Assembly (NCBI RefSeq): GCF_900774055.1
Contig: NZ_CAAGSW010000002.1
Coordinates: forward strand, 186,001-250,000
Length of the DNA stretch: 64,000 nucleotides
Direction of reading: 5' to 3'
DNA from: Methanococcoides sp. AM1
Lineage (GTDB): Archaea; Halobacteriota; Methanosarcinia; Methanosarcinales; Methanosarcinaceae
Both the position numbers and the translations under genes were made by a program. The notes under the pieces were generated by a model. The model was not told where the DNA came from. It saw only the letters and a list, made by a program, of their open reading frames with translations, and did not search any database. Below, piece after piece: positions 28,719 to 38,152 of this stretch. The first letter of the stretch is position 1. Every line of letters starts with the position of its first letter.

Positions 28719-28790
28719 GCTTAAATACTCAGCAGAGATAAAGAAGAACGAATGTGCACGCTACGAGAAAAACTGTGCACCATAAGGAGC
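28719..28790 (+). promoter_or_regulatory. radA promoter and leader with two GTGCAC sites
   Basis: GCTTAAATAC at 28719-28728 is a TATA-like element. The self-complementary hexamer GTGCAC occurs at 28754-28759 and 28775-28780, exactly 21 bases apart, between the expected transcription start and the ribosome binding site AAGGAG (28784-28789). The two copies could pair as a leader hairpin with a 15-base loop or serve as a two-turn operator. Confidence 0.45.
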
Positions 28791-28797
28791 TATCAAA

Positions 28798-29775
28798 ATG
28801 AGTGAAGTTTTATTGGAAGATCTTGATAATGTGGGGCCGGCGACGGCACAGAAACTTAAGGACGCCGGTTTTACTACGGTGGAGGCCATCGCTGTGGCAT
28901 CCCCTGCAGAACTTGCCAACAGTGCTGAGATAGGAGAGTCCACTGCAGCCAAGATCATCAACGCTGCCAGGCAGGCTGCGGATATTGGGGGTTTTGAGAC
29001 CGGGGACCTTGTGCTTGAGCGCAGGAAACTCGTGGGCAAGCTCACCACCGGGTGCGAGGAGTTCGACGAGATGATGGGCGGTGGCATTGAGAGCCAGTCC
29101 ATCACAGAGATGTACGGCGAGTTCGGCTGTGGTAAGACCCAGGTCGCCCATCAGCTGGCCGTGAACGTGCAGTTGCCTCCGGAGCAGGGTGGACTGGGCG
29201 GTTCTGTTGTGATCATCGATACTGAGAACACCTTCAGACCTGAGAGGATCACACAGATGGTCAAGGGGCTTTCCGAGAAACACGGCGTGGAGTATGATCC
29301 TGAGGAGTTCCTCAAGAACATCCACGTGGCACGTGCTTACAATTCCAATCACCAGATACTTCTTGTGGATTCGGCCTCCGAGCTTGCCAACGAGCTTAAG
29401 GATTCCGAGATGCCTGTCCGTCTTTTGATCGTGGATTCCCTCACTGCCCACTTCAGGGCAGAGTATATTGGTAGGGGTACGCTTGCCGACAGGCAGCAGA
29501 AGCTCAACAAGCATCTTCACGGCATCCAGCGCTTCGGTGACCTGTTCAACTCCTGCGTGGTCGTTACCAACCAGGTCATGTCCAAGCCGGATGCATTCTT
29601 CGGGGACCCCACCAAGCCTATCGGCGGTCACATCTTGGGCCACACAGCCACCTTCAGGCTGTACATCAGGAAGTCCAAAGGGGACAAGAGAATCGTCAAG
29701 CTGGTGGACTCACCCAACCTTCCGGATGGCGAGGCCATCATGTCCATCACCACGGACGGACTTGGTGATGCATGA
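28798..29775 (+). CDS. radA: DNA repair and recombination protein RadA
   Basis: Archaeal Rad51/RecA homologue that forms filaments on single-stranded DNA and drives strand exchange. The 325-residue protein has an N-terminal helix-hairpin-helix domain (about 5-60, [17 protein letters not shown]), Walker A GEFGCGKT at 107-114, Walker [13 protein letters not shown], and the C-terminal DNA-binding loops (ALFNTNQ-like [16 protein letters not shown]). Full family length. AAGGAG 8 bases upstream of the ATG supports the start. Confidence 0.97.
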   Translation: MSEVLLEDLDNVGPATAQKLKDAGFTTVEAIAVASPAELANSAEIGESTAAKIINAARQAADIGGFETGDLVLERRKLVGKLTTGCEEFDEMMGGGIESQSITEMYGEFGCGKTQVAHQLAVNVQLPPEQGGLGGSVVIIDTENTFRPERITQMVKGLSEKHGVEYDPEEFLKNIHVARAYNSNHQILLVDSASELANELKDSEMPVRLLIVDSLTAHFRAEYIGRGTLADRQQKLNKHLHGIQRFGDLFNSCVVVTNQVMSKPDAFFGDPTKPIGGHILGHTATFRLYIRKSKGDKRIVKLVDSPNLPDGEAIMSITTDGLGDA

Positions 29776-29805
29776 GAATAACTGATATTGAAACTGAAAC
29801 TGAAA

Positions 29806-29833
29806 CTTAAGATCAATTTAAGTTGGTCTTAAG
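29806..29833. other. 11-base-pair hairpin between radA and the phosphatase gene
   Basis: CTTAAGATCAA (29806-29816) pairs with TTGGTCTTAAG (29823-29833) across a 6-base loop, with one G-T pair. It starts 31 bases after the radA stop and has no T run, so it is not a clear terminator. It lies just upstream of a TATA-like AAGTTTAAGATAC (29848-29860) and could act as an operator or a processing site. Confidence 0.5.
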
Positions 29834-29881
29834 ACAACCTTCAAGAATAAGTTTAAGATACCTTCCGTCATATCTGAATGC

Positions 29882-30565
29882 ATGGTCTTCAAAGCCCTTG
29901 TCGTTGATATTGATGGAACTATAACTAACAGTGACAGGACCCTGGATCTTCGGGTCGCGAAGAAATTCCGTGAGCTCAGGGTTCCGGTCATCTTGTCCAC
30001 AGGCAATCCTCTCTGTTACGTCCACGCTGTAGCCAGGCTCATCGGCATCAGCGGTATGGTCATTGCAGAGAACGGAGGGGTTATATCTACCGGTTTTGAC
30101 AGTCCTTCCATCATAGCAGATGGCATGGAAGAATGTGAAGAAGCGTATGATCTGTTATCCCGATATTTTGATCTTGAAAAGCTTGATGCTACATACCGCA
30201 AGACTGAGGTCGTACTGCGCAGGGGTATGGATGTGTCAGAGCTTCGCAGGATCGTTGCAGACAACGGTATGGGTGTGGAGATCATTGACACGGGCTATGC
30301 CGTTCATATCAAGAACAAGAAAATGAACAAGGGCACAGGGCTTCATACAGTGTCTGAACTGATGGGCATTCAGGCCTCTGATTTTCTGGCTATAGGTGAT
30401 TCCTGCAATGATGCCGAAATGATGCGCGAGGCAGGCCTTGGTATAGCTGTTGGCAATGCTGATGATGAGGCCAGACAGGCTGCATCCATGATTACGAAAG
30501 CCTCATTTGGAGAAGGTGCGCTGGAGGCCATTGAATATGCTCTTTCCAATGGCCTTCTGGAATAA
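29882..30565 (+). CDS. Phosphoglycolate phosphatase, archaeal HAD type
   Basis: 227-residue haloacid dehalogenase-type phosphatase of the archaeal phosphoglycolate phosphatase subfamily. Motif I is VVDIDGTITNSD with the nucleophilic Asp, motif II is ILSTGNP, the Lys motif is in KKMNKGTGL, and motif III is AIGDSCNDAEMMREAG. The cap (about 80-150) is the C2B type. It hydrolyses small phosphate esters such as 2-phosphoglycolate, formed for example by DNA end repair or metabolism. Role in repair next to radA is only suggestive. Confidence 0.9.
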   Translation: MVFKALVVDIDGTITNSDRTLDLRVAKKFRELRVPVILSTGNPLCYVHAVARLIGISGMVIAENGGVISTGFDSPSIIADGMEECEEAYDLLSRYFDLEKLDATYRKTEVVLRRGMDVSELRRIVADNGMGVEIIDTGYAVHIKNKKMNKGTGLHTVSELMGIQASDFLAIGDSCNDAEMMREAGLGIAVGNADDEARQAASMITKASFGEGALEAIEYALSNGLLE

Positions 30566-30581
30566 AAAAAAGTAAAGGACT

Positions 30582-30851
30582 TTACAGACGATCGTATGGG
30601 AGTCCTTTTGCGAGGACCTTGTCCACCACGATATAGTCTTTTATCGCGCTTACCGCTTCAAAAGGCACAATGAGGTACTGACCGTCTTTCTGGTACTTGG
30701 AAGTGTCAAGACCAATATCGGGCTTAACAATAAGGTCTTCCAGTTCTCCGGTCTTTCCATCCATTACGATGTTGTTCAATATGCCAAGCTCGGTTCCGTC
30801 AGTAGCCATTACCTGTTTGTTGGACAGGTTCTTTGCAAACACTTTTGCCAT
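30582..30851 (-). CDS. PRC-barrel domain protein
   Basis: 89-residue single-domain protein: VMATDGTELGILNNIVMDGKTG, LIVKPDIG and YLIVPFEAVSAIKDYIVVD give the beta-barrel seen in the photosynthetic reaction-centre H subunit and in RimM. Stand-alone archaeal members are common and of unknown function, possibly adaptors to RNA or the division machinery. It lies 31 bases after cdc48 on the same strand, so it may be cotranscribed. Confidence 0.85.
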   Translation of the reverse strand: MAKVFAKNLSNKQVMATDGTELGILNNIVMDGKTGELEDLIVKPDIGLDTSKYQKDGQYLIVPFEAVSAIKDYIVVDKVLAKGLPYDRL

Positions 30852-30882
30852 CTTTCGTCTCCCTTAGTAATTAACAGATTAT

Positions 30883-33099
30883 TTACATATATCCCATATA
30901 AGAACTTGTTTCTTGTTTGTGAGCACTGCCCTTGAGTTTTTCCTGCATCTTGTTGTAGAACGTGGTCATATCCTCAGTAATAGTAGGCTTGACCTTTTCC
31001 ATTGCTGCAAGGAAATGGCGGTTCTTCACAGACTCTGCATCAAAGTTCTCGCGCAGTGCAAGCATCACAGCTTCCCTGCACACGGACTCGATGTCGGAGC
31101 CAACATATCCCTCTGTCGTAGCTGCAAGCTCCGAAATGCTGACCTCGGCGTCCAGCGGTATATCACGTGTGTGTATTTTGAATATGCTCTCCCTTCCCTC
31201 CATGGTGGAATTGCCCACAAGCACCAGCCGGTCGAACCTTCCTGAACGCATCAGTGCAGGGTCGATCATATCAGGTCTGTTGGTAGCTGCAATGACCACT
31301 ACCTCCTTCAGGGCTTCCAGCCCATCCATTTCGGTCAGCAGCTGGTTGACCACCTGCTGTGAAGCTCTTCCTGTTTCGCTGTCAGCCATACGGGTAGTTG
31401 CAATAGAATCGATCTCATCGAAGAAAATGATACATGGTGAGACCTGCCTCGCCTTCTTGAACGTTTCACGGATTGCCTTTTCGGACTCTCCTACGAACTT
31501 TGAAAGCATCTGTGGTCCCTTGATACTGATGAAGTTTGCATTGGACTCGTTCGCAACTGCCTGTGCAAGCAGCGTCTTTCCGGTTCCCGGTGGACCATAA
31601 AGGAGTATTCCCTTTGGTGCCTTGATCCCCATTTCCATTATCCTGTCAGGTCGTTTTAGAGGCCATTCAACAGCCTCCACGATCTCTTGCTTTGCTTCAT
31701 CAAGACCTCCGACATCATCCCATTTAATAGAAGGTACCTCTACCAGCACCTCTCTCATTGCGGATGGTTCAACCTCTGTCAGGGCATCTTCGAAGTCATC
31801 TGTCCGGACTATAAGCTTCTCCAGAACCTCATCGGGTATCTCGTCCTCGTCAAGGTTGATCTCCGGGATGATCCTCCTTAAGGCTCGCATGGATGCCTCC
31901 TGTACCAGTGAAAGAAGGTCTGCACCCACGAATCCCTGGGTGTGATCTGCCATGTACTCAAGGTCAACATCCTCTGAAAGAGGCATTCCCCTTGTATGGA
32001 TCTGCAATATTTCCAGACGGTCATCGCTGTCCGGTACGCCGATCTCGATCTCCCTGTCGAACCTTCCTGGCCGGCGCAGTGCAGGGTCAATGGAATCCAC
32101 ACGGTTGGTGGCACCGATAACTACGATCTGTCCCCTCTCTTCCATACCGTCCATAAGTGTAAGAAGCTGGGCGACGACCCTGCGTTCCACTTCTCCGGTC
32201 ACGTTCTCACGCTTTGGTGCGATGGAGTCGATCTCATCTATGAATATAATAGAAGGTGCATTCTCTGCAGCTTCTTCAAATATCTTTCTCAGGCGTTCCT
32301 CACTTTCTCCGTAGAATCTTCCCATGATCTCCGGTCCTGCAATGTAGAGGAAGTTTGCCCTTGACTCACCGGCAACAGCTTTTGCGATAAGTGTTTTTCC
32401 GGTGCCCGGTGGGCCGTACAGTATGACTCCTTTTGGAGGTTCTACATTAAGACGCTGGAATATCTCGTGGTGCTTCAGAGGCAGCTCGATCATCTCGCGT
32501 ACCCTCTGGATCTCATCACCAAGTCCGCCAATATCTTCATAGGCGATCCCGCGGGCAGCGTCCTCATAGCCCTTTGCCGGTTTCTGGCGTAATTCGATCT
32601 CCGTATTTTCAGTAATGATCAGTATTCCTTCTTCAGGTGTTGTCTCGATAGCAACAAGAGGTATTGCCTGGTTACCCGGTGTTGGTTGTGTCATCGAACT
32701 TGTGATCGGTATGACATCTCCGGCAACAAAGGGTTGTTTCAGAATATTATGTTTGATAATGGCCTGGATATTGGTCCCGAATTCCATGCTAATTCCTTCG
32801 GGAGGTGCAAGTACTACTTTCTCTGCAGGTGTGACCTCTGCTCTTTTGATAACGGCCCTTTCTCCGATGCCCACGCCGGCATTCTGCCGGGTGAATCCGT
32901 CGATGCGACCAATTCCCTGTCCCCAGTCCTGTCTGTCTGCACGCCAGACCTTTGCAGCCGTTGTTTTCTTGCCTTCTATCTCAACGATATCCCCTGGCGA
33001 AAGCTGCAAGCTGAGTAAAGTGCTCGGATCAAGCCTTATGATTCCACGCCCGAAATCTATCGGATGTGCTTTTTCTACTTTGATCTGTAGTTCTTCCAT
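30883..33099 (-). CDS. cdc48: Cdc48/VCP-type AAA ATPase
   Basis: Hexameric unfoldase that extracts and unfolds proteins for degradation. About 738 residues: N domain (about 1-180, a double-psi barrel with [10 protein letters not shown]), D1 ATPase with [14 protein letters not shown] and [13 protein letters not shown]2 ATPase with [14 protein letters not shown] and [12 protein letters not shown], each followed by its arginine-finger region. The C-terminus, SSYMGYM, resembles the HbYX tail used to dock on the 20S proteasome. The start at 33099 ([19 protein letters not shown]) is chosen from the family N-terminus and the upstream GGATGA. Longer in-frame starts lack conservation. Confidence 0.95.
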   Translation of the reverse strand: MEELQIKVEKAHPIDFGRGIIRLDPSTLLSLQLSPGDIVEIEGKKTTAAKVWRADRQDWGQGIGRIDGFTRQNAGVGIGERAVIKRAEVTPAEKVVLAPPEGISMEFGTNIQAIIKHNILKQPFVAGDVIPITSSMTQPTPGNQAIPLVAIETTPEEGILIITENTEIELRQKPAKGYEDAARGIAYEDIGGLGDEIQRVREMIELPLKHHEIFQRLNVEPPKGVILYGPPGTGKTLIAKAVAGESRANFLYIAGPEIMGRFYGESEERLRKIFEEAAENAPSIIFIDEIDSIAPKRENVTGEVERRVVAQLLTLMDGMEERGQIVVIGATNRVDSIDPALRRPGRFDREIEIGVPDSDDRLEILQIHTRGMPLSEDVDLEYMADHTQGFVGADLLSLVQEASMRALRRIIPEINLDEDEIPDEVLEKLIVRTDDFEDALTEVEPSAMREVLVEVPSIKWDDVGGLDEAKQEIVEAVEWPLKRPDRIMEMGIKAPKGILLYGPPGTGKTLLAQAVANESNANFISIKGPQMLSKFVGESEKAIRETFKKARQVSPCIIFFDEIDSIATTRMADSETGRASQQVVNQLLTEMDGLEALKEVVVIAATNRPDMIDPALMRSGRFDRLVLVGNSTMEGRESIFKIHTRDIPLDAEVSISELAATTEGYVGSDIESVCREAVMLALRENFDAESVKNRHFLAAMEKVKPTITEDMTTFYNKMQEKLKGSAHKQETSSYMGYM

Positions 33100-33266
33100 T
33101 GGTCTCATCCTTAATTGTTTTAATATTTTATTCTGTCCAAGGCATAAATAATATATGGTTCCATGCCCCGTTTTTGCATTCCGGAACATCCGGACATCGG
33201 TGTTGGTATATCAATAACATGAAAATAAAAAGACCTTTGATACATATGCCCGTGGTCAGCCTCTGA

Positions 33267-34166
33267 TCAGATCTTAAGGAATTCTTCAAGCCCCTGCTTA
33301 AGCGCCACCTTTGGTACAAAACCAAGTTCCTTTGCCTTTGAAATATCCGCAACACTATGCCTTATATCTCCTGCCAGTGGTTCTTTGTGCTCGATATCAA
33401 CATCCTCACCAAAGATTTCGATAATGATACTTGCAAGGTCATTGATCGTGGTACTCTTGCCGGTTGCTGCATTGAAAACTTCTCCAACCGCCTCTTCTTT
33501 GTCAATGACAAGTTCCACCATGTTGACAATATCATGCACTGAGATAAAGTCCCTTGTCTGCATTCCGTCTCCGAAGGCCATCGGATTCTGGCTATTTCGT
33601 ACTCTCTCCATGAACTTAGAGATCACGCCGGAATAAGGATTTGAAGGGTCCTGTCTGGGGCTGTATATATTGAATGGTCGTATGCATGTAGTTGGTAACC
33701 CGTATGCCTTGTTGTACATGAGGCAGTATTTTTCAGCTGCCAGCTTGCTGGCGCCATATGGTGAAAGGGGATCTTGTGGATGTCCCTCACTGATCGGCAT
33801 TTCGATGGGGTTTCCGTATACTGCAGCTGAACTGAAATATACGAATCTTTCAAGATCTGCATTCCTTGCTGCCTCCAGCAGGTTCAGTGTACCCATTACA
33901 TTGTTCTGTGCATCGAAAAAAGGTTCCTGCATGGACCTTGCAACGCTGATCTGGGCAGCAGTGTGTATAAGTATATCGGAATTCTTTACAAGATCTGAAA
34001 CATCATCCTGGATATCGATCTTTACAACTTCCACATTTTCAGGCACATCTTCCCGTGTGGTGGATGAATGATTGTCCAATACAACAACTTCATTGTTTTC
34101 ATGGAATCGATCTACGAGATAGCTTCCGACCTGTCCCAGGCCTCCTGTTATGAGGATCCTTTGCAT
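33267..34166 (-). CDS. NAD-dependent sugar epimerase, UDP-glucose 4-epimerase-like
   Basis: 299-residue extended short-chain dehydrogenase. The NAD loop is ITGGLGQVGSYLVDRF, catalytic Ser/Thr lies in YFSSAAVYGNP, and the YxxxK pair is YGASKLAAEKYC. RPFNIYSPRQDPSNPYSGV and the C-terminal DIRHSVADISKAKELGF fit UDP-glucose or UDP-GlcNAc 4-epimerases. It may supply UDP-galactose-type sugars to the glycan locus 15 kb away. Exact substrate cannot be read from sequence. Confidence 0.87.
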   Translation of the reverse strand: MQRILITGGLGQVGSYLVDRFHENNEVVVLDNHSSTTREDVPENVEVVKIDIQDDVSDLVKNSDILIHTAAQISVARSMQEPFFDAQNNVMGTLNLLEAARNADLERFVYFSSAAVYGNPIEMPISEGHPQDPLSPYGASKLAAEKYCLMYNKAYGLPTTCIRPFNIYSPRQDPSNPYSGVISKFMERVRNSQNPMAFGDGMQTRDFISVHDIVNMVELVIDKEEAVGEVFNAATGKSTTINDLASIIIEIFGEDVDIEHKEPLAGDIRHSVADISKAKELGFVPKVALKQGLEEFLKI

Positions 34167-34241
34167 AACATCTACAATGGTTGCTTTGTTTATAATTATT
34201 TGGGGAATGTGCCTAATTTAAAAAAGGATAATGATGAGTAT

Positions 34242-34275
34242 AATTACATTATAAAATCATTCATTAAGTTAATAT
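34242..34275 (+). repeat. 34-base imperfect direct repeat, copy 1 (promoter-like)
   Basis: Matches the copy at 34494-34527 in 28 of 34 positions. Both end in AAGTTAATAT, a weak TATA-like element. It lies about 25 bases upstream of TTGGGGAACATG, the left edge of the G-rich segment. Confidence 0.6.
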
Positions 34276-34493
34276 GTCATCAGTTTATTATTATATATTG
34301 GGGAACATGCTGCTATTTCACAATTATGGCGGTACGTTCTGAAGCACAAAAGGTTGTGGTGGTACGACTTTAGTGGCATGGGCGGCACAAGGCATGTCCG
34401 ATCGGTGGGTCATGGGGGTCCACTGCTCTTTACCTGTTGTCTTATATTCTTTCCTTTAATTTCCCATACGGTCTATATCATTATCATTATAAT

Positions 34494-34527
34494 AATAACA
34501 TTGGAAAATCATTCGCAAAGTTAATAT
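34494..34527 (+). repeat. 34-base imperfect direct repeat, copy 2 (promoter-like)
   Basis: Second copy of the element at 34242-34275, 252 bases downstream. Its TATA-like end lies about 25 bases before the predicted 5' end of the hairpin-rich segment at 34550-34677. Confidence 0.6.
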
Positions 34528-34549
34528 ACTATTGTCAGGTAGTGGGGCT

Positions 34550-34677
34550 AGCGTACGATTAATACTACTATGTTGTGTGGTGGTGTTATCGTACGAGAAA
34601 AACGTTCTTTGTTTCGTCATTTATATGACCGAATCTGGGGGACTTATTCAGTCTCCCTTCATCCCCTCTATTTTTGA
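34550..34677 (+). ncRNA. Candidate structured small RNA
   Basis: Hairpin 1: CGTACGAT (34552-34559) and ATCGTACG (34588-34595) enclose a one-base bulge and a second stem, AATACTACTA (34561-34570) with TGGTGGTGTT (34578-34587), leaving a 7-base loop. Three of the inner pairs are T-G, which pair only in plus-strand RNA. Hairpin 2: GGGGGACT (34637-34644) with AGTCTCCC (34650-34657), again with one G-T. A T run at about 34671-34676 follows. The upstream promoter-like copy at 34494-34527 would start such an RNA. No family is recognised; expression is not shown. Confidence 0.45.
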
Positions 34678-34734
34678 GAACTTCAATTTTCGGGTATTGT
34701 TTTTTTAAAAAAGAATAAAAAAGTGAAAAGAGCT

Positions 34735-35157
34735 TTAGATCTTTTCTGCCGGAGGTGCTGTATTGAGCTTAACGTATTTTACACCTTTAAGTGCCATGAG
34801 CCTCTCATCCATATCCTTAACATGCTCTCCTTCCCCATCGAATATTATTACTTCAAGGCAATTGTCATGGTCAAGGTGGATATGTACGGATGATTTAATA
34901 AGTTCTGAGTAATCATGCTGGATATCAGCGATAGCGTTGGAAAGGCCTCTTTTTGTGTGGTCATAGATAACAGTGATAGTACCAACACGGCGTCCCCTTA
35001 TGTCATTCATCCATTCATACTGGTTTATGTAGTTACGAATGGCATCCCTGATACCCTCGGAGCGGGATGAATACCCTCTGCGTTCAATGATCGAGTCAAA
35101 TTTGGTCAGAAGGTTGTCCGGAAGGGACACTCCTATTCTCATAAGTTCCTGTTCCAT
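34735..35157 (-). CDS. nikR: NikR-family nickel-responsive regulator
   Basis: Ribbon-helix-helix DNA-binding domain (about 1-50, [18 protein letters not shown]) fused to the ACT-like nickel-binding domain. The high-affinity nickel ligands of NikR are all kept: His81 in IQHDYS, His92 and His94 in VHIHLDHD, and Cys100 in DNCLE. It should repress nickel uptake genes when nickel is replete; methanogens need nickel for F430 and hydrogenases. The start at 35157 follows AGGTGA; an upstream in-frame start at 35184 would include that site. No nickel transporter lies in the window. It is divergent from purC. Confidence 0.9.
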   Translation of the reverse strand: MEQELMRIGVSLPDNLLTKFDSIIERRGYSSRSEGIRDAIRNYINQYEWMNDIRGRRVGTITVIYDHTKRGLSNAIADIQHDYSELIKSSVHIHLDHDNCLEVIIFDGEGEHVKDMDERLMALKGVKYVKLNTAPPAEKI

Positions 35158-35310
35158 TTTTTCACCTAGGTGTGTAATTGACATAAAAGGTAATAAAATT
35201 ATGTATCATTTTTCTTATTTTTGTTGCGTTTCTTTCCTAAAAAGTACACATAGCACATGTATTTATATTCAGGATTCCTATATAGCAGTTATAATCCGGA
35301 GAGGTATTTC

Positions 35311-36021
35311 ATGAAAACGGAAGAACTTTACTCAGGCAAAGCTAAGACCATATACAAGACTGACAATCCTTCTGAGCTCATTGCAGAGTTCAGGGACAGT
35401 CTCACCGCTTTTGACGGTAAGAAGAAGAGCGAGGCAGCAAAGAAAGGCTATTACAATGCTCAGATCTCGAGGAAGATATTTGAGATGCTTGAGGAAGAAG
35501 GCATCAAGACACATTATCTTGGAATGGTATCTGACACAGAGATGCTCGTGAAGAAAGTGGAGATCGTTCTCATAGAAGTAATTCCAAGGAACATCGCAGC
35601 AGGTTCAATCACACGCAAGTATCCGGTAGAAGAGGGTACTGTTTTCAAGGAACCGGTCCTGGTGTTCGATTACAAGAGCGATGAGTACGCTGATCCGATG
35701 ATCAATGATGACATTGCAGTTGCAATGGGTATTGCCACCCGCGAAGAGATCGATTACATACGCAGTATGGCCTTTAAGATCAATGACATCCTCAAGAGCT
35801 ACTTCGAGAGCAAAGGTTTCCTGCTTCCTGACTTCAAGCTGGAGTTCGGAAGGGTGGACGGCGAGATCGTACTTGCAGATGAGATCTCCTGTGACACCTG
35901 TAGGTTCTGGGATGTTGAGACCGGAGCTTCTATGGACAAAGACATATTCAGGTTCGATAAGGGTGACCTTTCAAAAGCATATGAAGAGGTTGCACGCCGT
36001 CTCGTTCCTGAGATCTTCTGA
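35311..36021 (+). CDS. purC: Phosphoribosylaminoimidazole-succinocarboxamide synthase
   Basis: Joins aspartate to CAIR with ATP in purine synthesis. 236 residues from [20 protein letters not shown]. Family blocks are [33 protein letters not shown] and [21 protein letters not shown] at 35298-35304 supports this start; an in-frame ATG at 35257 lies in the promoter region. TATTTATATTC near 35260-35270 is a likely TATA element. It is followed after 7 bases by the CrtI-like gene. Confidence 0.95.
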   Translation: MKTEELYSGKAKTIYKTDNPSELIAEFRDSLTAFDGKKKSEAAKKGYYNAQISRKIFEMLEEEGIKTHYLGMVSDTEMLVKKVEIVLIEVIPRNIAAGSITRKYPVEEGTVFKEPVLVFDYKSDEYADPMINDDIAVAMGIATREEIDYIRSMAFKINDILKSYFESKGFLLPDFKLEFGRVDGEIVLADEISCDTCRFWDVETGASMDKDIFRFDKGDLSKAYEEVARRLVPEIF

Positions 36022-36028
36022 GGAGTAA

Positions 36029-37462
36029 ATGGTAAAATATGATGTCATCGTGGTCGGAGCCGGTGCAAGCGGGCTACTGACCGCACTTACATTATCCAAG
36101 CATGGCAAGAAAGTGCTGGTGCTTGAAAAGATGCATGATGTGGGGGGAAACTGCAACAGCTATACGGTAGATGGCTACCAGGTGGACACCGGCCCTCATG
36201 CTATCACTCATCTTGCTGAAGGTCCGCTCAGGCGTCTGATGGACAATTATTTTGATTACCAGCCGGTCTTTGAGAACTATGGTCACTATTATGTGAGGAC
36301 CGAGGACCGTTTCCTTAAGGTCCCATCCACTATCCGTGACTTTGTGACCTTTGATGTGTTCCCAAGGCTTGATCGCCTTGCTATCACTCAGTCCATCACA
36401 AAGGCCCTTACTCTTTCCTCATTCGGGGTCGACCTCTCAAAACAGTCTGTTTCTGACTCCCTTCCGGCAAACCTCTCAAAAGAGACCTATGAGTTTGCAG
36501 ATGCGATATCCTATTTCCTTTCAGGCCGCTCCATGAGTGAGACCTCTGTTCAGAGAGTACTTGCAGGCAGCAGTTTTGTCAGGGACAGTGTAACACAGGA
36601 GCAGTTCGAGGAATTCATCAAAGAAGAAAAAGTACCACGGCCGGAGTCCATTCTTCAGTCAGTGCTGCCTTCGAATCTGCACACCTCCCTTCATTCAAGA
36701 ATAAACAACGTTTCCAGTCTTGGAAGGCTTGCCACGAACAAGGTCCACATCTCACAGGGTTATCCTCGTAAGGGCTTAAAGGCACTGCTTAATGCGATCC
36801 TTTACTCCCTGCCTCCATCTGTGGAGATCAAGACCGGGTGCAAAGTAGAGCGTATACTTACGAAGGACGGGAAAGCGTATGGTGTCGAAGCAGACACGAT
36901 CTATGAAAGCGATCTTGTGGTATACACAGGGTTTGCATCATCTTTACCATCCCTTATGGATAACCTTCCCACACCATATCTGGAACTTCTGGATGGGGTT
37001 GTGCATAGCAAAAGCCTTACTGTCTGGCTGGGTCTTGACAGGCTCATGGATGAGTTCAATTACATGGGCTCTGAGATCTGGTTCAAGGACACTCCATACT
37101 GGGCCATGCCCATCAGTAATTATGATGCATCTCTTGCTCCCAAGGACAAACAACTTGTTGGTTTTGCATTCTTCCTTGATGAGAATGAGGATGTAAAAAA
37201 GGGAATAAAGAATGCTTATGAGACAATCTACAGTGCCATTCCTTCTATACAGGATCGCGTGGAAATGAATCACGACCAGTTACTTGTGCCCGAAAAGGCA
37301 GCAGTGACAATCGATGGTAAGTTTGCTGACATTCGCTCCCCTGTAAAGAACCTCTACATTGCGGGAACTGATACTGACAAGCGCAGCATGGGCGTGACCC
37401 GGGCTGCTTATTCTGTCATTGAATTGTTAAAAGTATTGAACGAGGACGGTAATCTTCACTGA
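36029..37462 (+). CDS. CrtI/phytoene desaturase-like FAD oxidoreductase
   Basis: 477-residue flavoprotein of the phytoene desaturase and carotene isomerase superfamily. The dinucleotide-binding motif is VIVVGAGASGLLTALTLSKHG at residues 6-26, followed by LEKMHDVGGNCNSY, and the FAD-closing C-terminal segment is LYIAGTDTDKRSMGVTRAA. Substrate may be an isoprenoid, for instance saturation of archaeal membrane lipid precursors or a carotenoid, but this is not determinable here. It lies 7 bases after purC and its TGA abuts the stop of the convergent DUF47 gene. Confidence 0.8.
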   Translation: MVKYDVIVVGAGASGLLTALTLSKHGKKVLVLEKMHDVGGNCNSYTVDGYQVDTGPHAITHLAEGPLRRLMDNYFDYQPVFENYGHYYVRTEDRFLKVPSTIRDFVTFDVFPRLDRLAITQSITKALTLSSFGVDLSKQSVSDSLPANLSKETYEFADAISYFLSGRSMSETSVQRVLAGSSFVRDSVTQEQFEEFIKEEKVPRPESILQSVLPSNLHTSLHSRINNVSSLGRLATNKVHISQGYPRKGLKALLNAILYSLPPSVEIKTGCKVERILTKDGKAYGVEADTIYESDLVVYTGFASSLPSLMDNLPTPYLELLDGVVHSKSLTVWLGLDRLMDEFNYMGSEIWFKDTPYWAMPISNYDASLAPKDKQLVGFAFFLDENEDVKKGIKNAYETIYSAIPSIQDRVEMNHDQLLVPEKAAVTIDGKFADIRSPVKNLYIAGTDTDKRSMGVTRAAYSVIELLKVLNEDGNLH

Positions 37463-38152
37463 TCACCGTCTGAGTATCATTGTCCTGAGCCTGTCAGCTG
37501 CATGCTCTGCCTTGTCTGCGATATCAGCAATGGTGCGCACAAGCTCTATAAGGTGAAATACTCCTACAGCGCCCAGCTCTTCCTCATGTGCGTATATCTC
37601 TTTGAGGAGATCCTTTTCGATGAGGTCTACCCTGTGCTCCATTTCTTCAATAGTAGGTACCAGTACCAGAGACTCGTCAACCTCACGTTTACTGAAGGAT
37701 GTCTCCAGGAGCTCGCTTAGTGAATCTACTAACTCTTCGTATTTTTGCACTGTCTCAAGTGTAAGTGCTGATAGCTCACAGAGGTTTGTCTTTATTGAAT
37801 CCGGCATATCGCAGGGTCTCAATGTCAGTATAAATGCAGCTTCCTGTGCTACATCTGCAATGGAGTCCTGTGGCTTAAGAAAATTGAGCAGGTCCTCTGC
37901 TTTTACAGGTAGCATAATGGAAGATGATAGCTGTCCCCTGATGGTCTGCTTAATTATATCTGCCTCATGTTCGATGCCGTCTATCTGATGGCTTAATTCT
38001 TCCACAAGTGGCATGTTGGTACAGTATGCATTGACTGCCTGGTCCAGTATCCTTACGGTTTCCACTCCCTTGGATGCATGCAGGTAGAGTGGTTTGAAAG
38101 GCGATCTAGCAAACACGTCAAGTACAGAACGTATATATTCCATTTTCTTCAT
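37463..38152 (-). CDS. DUF47 PhoU-like protein
   Basis: About 229 residues, all helical, of the DUF47 family related to Pho[22 protein letters not shown], then [21 protein letters not shown] and an inverted second half [15 protein letters not shown] with [17 protein letters not shown]. Acidic residues of ExxxD motifs bind metals in this group. It is the usual partner of Pit phosphate transporters, thought to control them. The start at 38152 ([14 protein letters not shown]) overlaps the pit stop (ATGA). Confidence 0.9.
   Translation of the reverse strand: MKKMEYIRSVLDVFARSPFKPLYLHASKGVETVRILDQAVNAYCTNMPLVEELSHQIDGIEHEADIIKQTIRGQLSSSIMLPVKAEDLLNFLKPQDSIADVAQEAAFILTLRPCDMPDSIKTNLCELSALTLETVQKYEELVDSLSELLETSFSKREVDESLVLVPTIEEMEHRVDLIEKDLLKEIYAHEEELGAVGVFHLIELVRTIADIADKAEHAADRLRTMILRR

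Larger units (their letters stand above)
34167..34734. other. Intergenic region with duplicated promoter-like elements and hairpins
   Basis: No convincing protein gene. It contains the galE promoter on the minus strand near 34185-34195, two imperfect copies of a 34-base element, a G-rich segment at 34320-34430 with the palindrome CCGATCGG, a long hairpin, a second hairpin, and a T-rich terminator-like stretch at 34699-34722 that probably serves nikR. Confidence 0.6.

Noticed and set aside
28167-28724. 185-codon plus-strand frame opposite coaD
   Set aside because: Mirror of the conserved coaD gene; no ribosome binding site and no family motifs.
28810-29643. 277-codon minus-strand frame across radA
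   Set aside because: Shadow of radA caused by its codon pattern; radA motifs decide the coding strand.
29813-30025. 70-codon minus-strand frame between radA and the phosphatase
   Set aside because: Overlaps the start of the HAD phosphatase, and has no conserved content or start signals.
34068-34373. 101-codon plus-strand frame leaving galE
   Set aside because: Begins antisense to galE and passes through AT-rich intergenic DNA; codon content is not protein-like.
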